A DNA stretch of 64,000 nt. Origin: Paramoeba atlantica. Lineage: Eukaryota; Discosea. Location: contig CDRNVI010000007.1 of assembly GCA_977017575.1 (NCBI GenBank), forward strand, positions 300,102 through 364,101, in the 5' to 3' direction. This document shows, piece after piece, positions 57,726-64,000 of this stretch (position 1 is the first letter of the stretch; every line of letters starts with the position of its first letter). The notes beneath the pieces were generated by a model that made no database searches, was not told the DNA's origin, and saw only the letters and a program-made list of their open reading frames with translations. A program made the position numbers and the translations under genes.

Positions 57726-60387
57726 GGAATGATCCGTTATTTGTTATAGACGGTATTCCAATATCTAGAAACCTTACTTCATCCAATATTGGTGGTGTTT
57801 CAAGAAGACGGGCTAGCTTTCAACCACCTCCAATAAATCCTTTGGCCACCTTAAATCCAAATGACATTGCTTCCATAGAAGTGCTAAAAGATGCATCAGC
57901 AGCTGCAATTTACGGCTCGCGGGGTGGAAACGGTGTTCTTTTGATTACAACCAAAAAAGGATCTGCAACAGATAAAGGAAGGTTTTCTTTCGATTCTTAT
58001 TTCAGCATTCAAAATGTTGCAAATAAGATTGATTTAATGAATGCTTCAGAACTTATCAATTATACTCGGGACGCCAGAAATAACAATTATCTTTCTTCTG
58101 TGGACGGAGCGTCAATTGATGACCCCATTGGAGATGGGGACAGGGGAAACACAAATTTCGAAATGCCAGAATCTTTCATTAATTGGGATGGTACGGACAC
58201 TGATTGGCAAGATGCCATTTTTCAAACCGGTACAATCCAGAGCTATAATTTTTCCTATGCTTCACCCATCCGGAACAACACAAGCTTTTTTGCTTCGGCA
58301 AGCTATTTCAGTCAAGAAGGTATTTTGGACAAGTCAACCTTTGACAGATATAATCTACTGTTGAATTTGAACTCACAACTAACGGATAAGCTGAACCTTG
58401 ATTTAAGGGTTGCTCCATCAATTACAGAAAACCAAAGAGTACCTGCCTCGGCGCCATATTTTGCAAGACCACCTGGGGTGGTATATTCTGCAATTGTGCA
58501 TTCCCCCACGGTCAGCCCTCTTAATTCAGATGGCACAGTTAACCAGCTAAATAATCAATCTTATTTGGGTGGAGGTACTACCACTGCTAGTAATCCACTA
58601 GCGGTTTTGAATGCAATAGATGATGAAATTTTTCAATTTCAAACACGGGCTTCGTTAGGTTTATCCTATGAAATAATACCAGAGCTAACGTTTAGAACTT
58701 TTGGAGGAACGTATGTCAATCTTTATAATCAAGATTTTTACCGAGGGAACTCACTTTTGTATAGAAATGCAACGGAGGGAGAATCTTATGCTCAGGCAAC
58801 CTCTTCGACAGAAGTGAATTGGCTTGGGAGAATACCTTAAATTGGGAAAAGGAATTTGGTGATCACTTCTTTAATGCGGTAGCCGGTTATACCGCCCAAA
58901 GGGATAATATCACTATTAAGGAGGTTTTGGCGGATAACTTTCCAGATGACTTGGTAACCACCATAAGTGGAGGGCAAGTATTTGCGGGTAATTCAATTCA
59001 GGAACAATGGACCCTTGCGTCTGCACTGTTCAGGATTAACTATAGCTATAAGGACAAATACTTGTTTACAGGGACAATTCGCTCAGATAAATCTTCCCGT
59101 TTTGGAGCCAACAACCAAACAGGGTATTTTCCATCGTTTTCTGCAGGATGGCGTTTGAATGAAGAAGATGTATTTAAATCTATAGATGCCATTTCAGAAC
59201 TTAAACTTAGATTCAGCTGGGGAGAAACCGGAAATTTTGAAATACCTAATTATGGTGCAATTGGTTTACTTTCCCCGGACAACTATAATTCGGGAGGTAG
59301 TGAAATCAATGGTTTGATTCAGTCCACAATTCCAAATCCTGAGTTGACTTGGGAAAAATCGCAACAAACCAACATTGGACTTGAACTAGGTTTGTTTGAT
59401 AATCGGGTCTTTCTTTTGGCGGATTACTACGATACCAAAACTTCAGATCTATTATTGAATGTTAGTATTTCAGCAGTATCTGGTTTTCAGACAACCTTGC
59501 AGAACTTGGGAGAAGTCAAAAACAGTGGATTTGAACTGGCATTGAGAACAAAGAACTTTGTTGGAGATTTTACCTGGGATACAGATTTTAACTTATCTAC
59601 TAATAAAAACGAGGTAATATCACTAAATGAAAATAATGAGCCTATTTTCTCCGCAGGTAGTGCGGGGGTAAGACATGTTACAAGGGTCGGAGATCCAATA
59701 GGAAGTTACTTTGGTTATGTGGTGGACGGAATTTACCAAAGTCAAGCAGAGATTGACAACGCACCCGTTGACACCCAGGCACCAGATCCTTCTCCGGGAG
59801 ATTTTAGATTTAAGGATGTAGATGGTGATGGAGAGATAACCCCTGATGATAGAACAGTGACCGGAAGCTATTTCCCTGATTTTACTTGGGGGATTAACAA
59901 CAGGTTGACATTTAAAGGATTGGATTTAAGCTTCTTGATTCAAGGAGTTGAGGGGAATGAAATTTTGAATCTTACCTCTAGGCACTTAAAAAATGGAGAG
60001 GCTAACTTTAATTCTTATGCCGTTTTCAATAATAGGTGGCGGTCAGCTTCAGAGCCTGGAAATGGAAGTATTCCGAGAGCTGATAGGCAAACAGGAAATC
60101 ATGGAAATAATAATAGACCCTCTTCTTTTCAAGTAGAAGATGGCTCCTTTATTCGATTGCGAAATGTTACACTAGGATATTCCTTGCCTACGAACAATCT
60201 TTTCGGGAACAGTATCGATAGGTTAAGGTTTTATATCACTGGTACCAACTTGTTTACAATTACAGACTACTTGGGCTACAACCCGGAGGTCAGTAATATT
60301 TCTACCAATAGTTTAACCCCAGGGGAGGATTATGGAGCTTATCCATTGACTAAGTCAATAACAATGGGCATCAATCTAACCTTTTAA
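57726..60387 (+). CDS. susC: SusC-type TonB-dependent outer-membrane receptor (5' truncated, one frameshift)
   Basis: Begins inside the plug domain ([16 protein letters not shown], then [20 protein letters not shown] and [17 protein letters not shown]) and runs to the last strand (TMGINLTF). The signal peptide, carboxypeptidase-like domain and first half of the plug are missing at the join. The barrel is recognisable throughout ([49 protein letters not shown]). The frame breaks near 58,830: NWLG stops, while WENTLNWE resumes one frame over, a one-base loss within TGGCTTGGGAGAAT. SusC forms the channel that pulls oligosaccharides or peptides across the outer membrane together with SusD. The codon use and lack of a Shine-Dalgarno sequence at the next gene fit Flavobacteriia. 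Confidence 0.93.
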
Positions 60388-60403
60388 TTTAAAACTGTAG
60401 AAG

Positions 60404-61801
60404 ATGAAAAAAATAATTATTATAGCAATAGCGCTGTGCATAACATCTGCTTGTACTGAGGATTTTACGGAATTGACTCCCATTTCAAACCGAAATGAAG
60501 CCGATTTCTTCAACAATGCAAATGACTTCGTAGCATCAATTAACGCCAGTTATGCTGGACTACAGGATGTTGGAGTATACGGAAGAGCCTACTGGACCAT
60601 GTTTGAGATGCGTTCTGATAATAGTGATCAAGGCCCGGATGCCACGGGTTTGGCAAGACAGTTTACTGAAATTAATGCTTTTACGGAAGACCCATTAAAT
60701 GAACAAGTGGATGCAGCTTGGAGCGGTTCATATAAAGTAATTGCAAATTGCAATGTTATTCTAGATCGGATAGACCCAATAGAAATAGATGCTACGCTAA
60801 AAAGCAGAATTATTGGCGAAGCCATTTTCCTTCGATCCCTGATGTATTATCATTTGGCGGTTGCCTTTGGCAATATCCCATTGCAATTAACACCATTTGT
60901 TCCAGGGGACGATTTGGTTCAAGTGGATGCAGCAACGGTTTATGGACAGATAGTTGCGGATTTAGCTACTGCTGAAGCCAATTTACCTATCTCTTACCCA
61001 GCTAGTGATATGGGTAGGGCGACCAAGGGAGCTGCAGCAACCCTATTGGCAAAAATACTTTTGACTACGGGACAAGATTCTGAAGCGGAAACAGTTTTAC
61101 GTAGGATAATCAATGATTACAACTATGAATTGGTACCAAACTATGCTGATTTATGGGGCGCATCCAATGAGAACAACGTTGAATCAATTTTTGAAGTACA
61201 GTTTATAAGTGGAGGGATTGGTCAAGGAAGTGCCTTTACCAATGACTTTTCTCCAAGTGCCATTTTACAAACTGGGCAGGGTTTTGCTAGGAACAGACCC
61301 ACTGCAACCATGGAAAATGCTTATGAAGCAGGAGACTTGCGATTAGACCCATCCATGGGAACCACATGGATAAACGAAAATGCAGAAGTTGTTGTGCAAA
61401 ATTATGTAAGAAAATATGAGAGTGATCCTCCAACAGAAAATGATTCAGATGTAAACTTTGTGGTCTTCCGATATGCAGATGTATTGCTAATGCTTGCGGA
61501 AGCTCTCGGGGAATCAACAGAGAGTTACAGCTTAATAAATCAAGTAAGGGCAAGAGCAGGGTTGGGTGCCATTGATGCAGCTACACCTGGTTCTTTTGAG
61601 GAAAAACTTCTTGATGAAAGGCGGGTTGAACTGGCCTTTGAAAATCATCGTTGGCCAGACCTAAGAAGGTTTGGAGTGGTTGTGGAAAAATTGATGGAAG
61701 CTGAACCCGATGTCATTGAGTCAAGCGCAATTAGAAATCTGTTTTTTATTCCACAAAGAGAATTGGATATCAATCCCAATTTTATTCAGAACGATAACTA
61801 A
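60404..61801 (+). CDS. susD: SusD/RagB-type glycan-binding lipoprotein
   Basis: 465 residues, 16 bp after susC. A lipoprotein signal MKKIIIIAIALCITSACTED ends with the lipid-bearing Cys. The SusD core follows: NEADFFNNANDFVASINASY, LKSRIIGEAIFLRSLMYYHL, DMGRATKGAAATLLAKILLT, YADLWGASNENNVESIFEVQF, YADVLLMLAEALGEST, INQVRARAGLGAIDA, and the ending LLDERRVELAFENHRWPDLR, FFIPQRELDINPNF. These are the TPR-like helices and C-terminal lid of the SusD family. It binds the substrate at the cell surface and feeds the paired SusC channel. The frame is intact. No other polysaccharide-utilisation enzyme is in view. Confidence 0.96.
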   Translation: MKKIIIIAIALCITSACTEDFTELTPISNRNEADFFNNANDFVASINASYAGLQDVGVYGRAYWTMFEMRSDNSDQGPDATGLARQFTEINAFTEDPLNEQVDAAWSGSYKVIANCNVILDRIDPIEIDATLKSRIIGEAIFLRSLMYYHLAVAFGNIPLQLTPFVPGDDLVQVDAATVYGQIVADLATAEANLPISYPASDMGRATKGAAATLLAKILLTTGQDSEAETVLRRIINDYNYELVPNYADLWGASNENNVESIFEVQFISGGIGQGSAFTNDFSPSAILQTGQGFARNRPTATMENAYEAGDLRLDPSMGTTWINENAEVVVQNYVRKYESDPPTENDSDVNFVVFRYADVLLMLAEALGESTESYSLINQVRARAGLGAIDAATPGSFEEKLLDERRVELAFENHRWPDLRRFGVVVEKLMEAEPDVIESSAIRNLFFIPQRELDINPNFIQNDN

Positions 61802-61962
61802 TTTTAAGTTCGCTATTTGTTTGAGTTAGTTTGATCCCATTATCAGATTTTACCTGCTTATGCTTATAAAAGGCAAACACATTGGCGTCAAAACATATGC
61901 TCACAAACAAATATTGTGTGATTGATTAGCAACTTAGAACCTTTAATATAAAGAACAACATA
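61802..61962 (+). other. intergenic gap between susD and the deacetylase
   Basis: 161 bp without a gene. It may hold a terminator or second promoter. A TAGTTTG that could act as a Bacteroidetes -7 box lies at about 61,827, but I would not rely on it. Confidence 0.3.
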
Positions 61963-62847
61963 ATGAAAAATCTTTTAATAATTATTTGCATGTGCATTGG
62001 AGTTTTAGCGCAAGCACAGGAACAAAAAGTACTAAACATTATTGCAGTCGGCGCTCACCCCGACGACTGCGACTCCAAGTTTGGAGGTACGGCGGCGCTA
62101 TTTGCCAAAATGGGGCATAGGGTAAAGTTTGTGGCATTGACCAATGGAGATGCCGGACATCAAAGTATGGGTGGGGGTGTTCTCGCTAAGCGAAGACGTG
62201 CCGAGGCCAAAAGAGCAGCAGAAATTTTGGGAATCGAATACGACGTATTAGACAACCATGATGCAGAATTGATTCCAACACTTAATGTTAGACAACAGGT
62301 AATCAGAAAAATTCGTGAGTGGGATGCCGATATTGTTCTCGGTCTGCGGCCAAATGACTATCACCCTGATCATAGAAATGCGGGAATTGCGGTTCAAGAT
62401 GCTGCTTATTTGGTTATCGTACCTAATGTTACACCAGATACCCCTCCTTTACAAAAGAATCCGGTTTTTATTTATATGAACGACCATTTCCAAAAACCAT
62501 ATCCATTTTCAAAAGATATCGCAGTGGTAATAGATGAAGTAATTGATACTAAAGTAAAGGCCTTGGCAGCGCATGATTCTCAAATGTTTGAGTGGCTTCC
62601 ATGGGTGAGCGGTGCCGATATGAGTCAGATTCCTTCTGGTGAAGTTGAACGAATTAATTGGTTGAAGCAACGATGGGCAAAAGAAAAAACTTGGGATGAA
62701 GTTGAAGCAAATGCAATAAAGAAATGGTATCCTAATATAGCCGTAACCAATGCCAAACATGCAGAGTTTTTTGAAATATGTGAGTATGGAAAGCAACCAA
62801 CCGATGAGGAAATAAAACAACTCTTCCCAATGCTTGGTAAAAAATAA
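61963..62847 (+). CDS. PIG-L-family (LmbE-like) N-acetylglucosaminyl deacetylase
   Basis: 294 residues with a signal peptide (MKNLLIIICMCIGVLAQAQE). The zinc/catalytic motif AVGAHPDDCDSKFGG comes at about residues 29-43, followed by VALTNGDAGHQSMGGG and, near residue 130, VLGLRPNDYHPDHRNAG, which carries the second His pair. These are the metal-binding residues of the PIG-L deacetylases that remove acetyl groups from GlcNAc-type sugars. Placed after susCD in the same direction, with a signal peptide, it probably acts in the periplasm on a glycan taken in by that pair. The exact substrate is unknown. Confidence 0.92.
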   Translation: MKNLLIIICMCIGVLAQAQEQKVLNIIAVGAHPDDCDSKFGGTAALFAKMGHRVKFVALTNGDAGHQSMGGGVLAKRRRAEAKRAAEILGIEYDVLDNHDAELIPTLNVRQQVIRKIREWDADIVLGLRPNDYHPDHRNAGIAVQDAAYLVIVPNVTPDTPPLQKNPVFIYMNDHFQKPYPFSKDIAVVIDEVIDTKVKALAAHDSQMFEWLPWVSGADMSQIPSGEVERINWLKQRWAKEKTWDEVEANAIKKWYPNIAVTNAKHAEFFEICEYGKQPTDEEIKQLFPMLGKK

Positions 62848-62876
62848 CCTCCAATCCTATAAAACCAACAAAACTG

Positions 62877-64000
62877 ATGGCTGGCGCAAAAACCATTTCA
62901 AAAAGATATTACCATATTATAGCTTTGGTGATGCTGATATTCTTTGTAATATCTTTTATTACCAACATACTGAATTCAATAATTGTTGACGTAAAAAACA
63001 GTTTTGACCTTAGTTTAACATTGACAGGGTTGCTACCGTTTGCTTTTTTTATTGCATATGGTGTAATGTCTATTCCTGCTGGGTTTTTGTCCGAAAGGTA
63101 TAGTGATAAAACCCTGTTGTCGTTGTCATTCCTGCTCATGGCTTTGGCCTCCATGGGTTTTGCTTTCTTTCCTAGTTACGCTGTATTTAGTATTACGCTA
63201 TTTACCTTGGGTTCATGCATGGCTGTTTTGCAAGTTATTATAAACCCAATGCTTAGGGCTGCAGGAGGTGAAGAGCATTTTGCATTCAACTCTGTTCTGG
63301 CACAGTTGGTATTTGGGTTAGCTTCTTTTCTTAGCCCTTTTTTATACAAATATATAGTCGATACAAGTTCAGATGAACTGGGATTGGCTTGTTATTTAAG
63401 AGGTTTGGTTCCTGAAAAATCTACCCTGGGTAGGGCTTTATATGATTTTTTCTGTAATTGCTTTGGTATTATTGGCTGTTGTTTTTTTTACCAGATATCC
63501 AAAGTATAAAAAGAATGAAGATGAAATAGCAGGAGATTCAGGTTCGTATTTTAGCCTATTAAAGAATAAATGGGCCATTTTATTTTTTCTTGGAATCTTT
63601 TGTTATGTTGGAACAGAGCAAGGAGTAGGCAATTGGATTTCCCAATTTCTTTATCAATATCATGGTTTGGATGCTCAAACGGTTGGCGCTGATACCGTGG
63701 CCTATTTCTGGGCCATGTTAACTGTTGGTTGTTTGCTGGGATTACTACTGCTAAAAATCATGGATAGCAGAAAACTTTTGATTGGAGCCACCGCAATTAC
63801 AATGGTATTCTTGGTTCTGGCTCTTACGGGAAGCGCTGAGGTTGCCCTGTTTGCTTTTCCGGCAATAGGTTTCTTTATCTCGGTTATGTGGTCAATTATT
63901 TTTTCCCTCGCACTTAATTCTGTGAAGGAAAACCATGGGTCACTTTCAGGAATATTATGTACCGGAATTGCAGGGGGAGCAATCATCCCTTTTTTAGTGG
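62877..64000 (+). CDS. MFS sugar permease, FucP/glucose-galactose type (frameshifted, runs off the window)
   Basis: Starts MAGAKTISKRYYHIIALVML, 29 bp after the deacetylase gene. The first six helices are clear, with GLLPFAFFIAYGVMSIPAGF, then LSERYSDKTLL, matching the FucP/GluP family of H+-sugar symporters. Near 63,380-63,430 the frame shifts: the first frame ends at 63509, while PWVGLYMIFSVIAL and further helices (WAILFFLGIFCYVGTEQGVG, YFWAMLTVGCLLGLLLL) continue one base over to the window's end. This is the second frameshift in the bacterial segment and looks like a sequencing or consensus error. It would import the sugar released by the susCD/deacetylase set. Confidence 0.88.

Noticed and set aside
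56915-58840. A 641-codon frame that starts Pro-rich and ends as SusC
   Set aside because: Its first 260 codons are the wrong frame of the folate gene's Ser/Pro repeats; it only looks long because of the join at 57,720.
57726-64000. Horizontal transfer of a bacterial operon into the eukaryote
   Set aside because: There are no introns, host-like codons or acceptor sites, the join cuts genes on both sides, and the segment carries raw frameshifts; misassembly is simpler.
1-64000. tRNA, rRNA or spliced-leader RNA genes
   Set aside because: I saw no convincing cloverleaf, rRNA core or short tandem leader unit by eye; a covariance-model scan would be needed to be sure.

Overview
The window is two unrelated pieces of DNA joined at about position 57,720. 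Positions 1 to about 57,720 are eukaryotic nuclear DNA. They encode eukaryote-only proteins: XPB helicase, NAF1, NOL10/ENP2, eIF4E, type II PI4-kinase, tepsin, an ASCC2-like CUE protein and a mitochondrial carrier. Positions 57,720 to 64,000 are bacterial, from a Bacteroidetes/Flavobacteriia-type genome: a SusC/SusD pair, a PIG-L deacetylase and a sugar-permease MFS gene. The SusC gene begins mid-protein exactly where a eukaryotic folate-dehydrogenase gene stops mid-protein. The simplest reading is a chimeric assembly join or contaminant rather than gene transfer.

The eukaryotic part has about 26 host genes, all on the + strand. No intron is needed inside any of the long reading frames. Most starts are preceded within about 5-85 nt by a pyrimidine run ending in AG, often where the frame upstream has no ATG. 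One-strand arrays, intron-poor genes and splice-acceptor-like sites before each gene are the organisation of kinetoplastids and their relatives. A C-x2-HGK-x-R zinc-binding tail and small LRR proteins fit that. I infer a euglenozoan-like protist with moderate confidence; no rRNA or spliced-leader gene is here to settle it.

Layout: 0.3-18.1 kb, a truncated NPC1-like gene, a mitochondrial-type orphan, a giant helical protein (possibly a Nup188/205-type nucleoporin), thioredoxin, a GNAT acetyltransferase, CCCH and CCHC zinc-finger proteins and an MFS transporter. 18.1-30.7 kb, a repeat island with nested DNA transposons, foldback elements, minisatellites and a LINE relic, holding only a small membrane-protein gene and an LRR gene. 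30.7-43.1 kb, eIF4E, XPB, NAF1, three small orphans, NOL10, an 83-residue RRM protein and PI4K type II. 43.6-56.1 kb, a PI3/4-kinase-like protein, a 2-oxoglutarate carrier-like protein, ASCC2-like, two LRR proteins, tepsin and an RS-rich RRM protein. 56.5-57.7 kb, the 5' part of a FolD/MTD1-like gene with a large Ser-rich insertion. 57.7-64 kb, the bacterial glycan-uptake operon, carrying two frameshifts.

The most informative mobile DNA is one Tc1/IS630-type family: a full-length element with about 105-bp inverted ends and an open 389-residue transposase (25.6-27.3 kb), a 569-bp deletion derivative 11 bp behind a host stop codon (49.4-50.0 kb), and a lone end (38.7 kb). I found no coherent new multi-gene system. 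The strongest leads are the directional gene array with its acceptor sites, the altered folate enzyme, the transposon family, and the chimeric junction.
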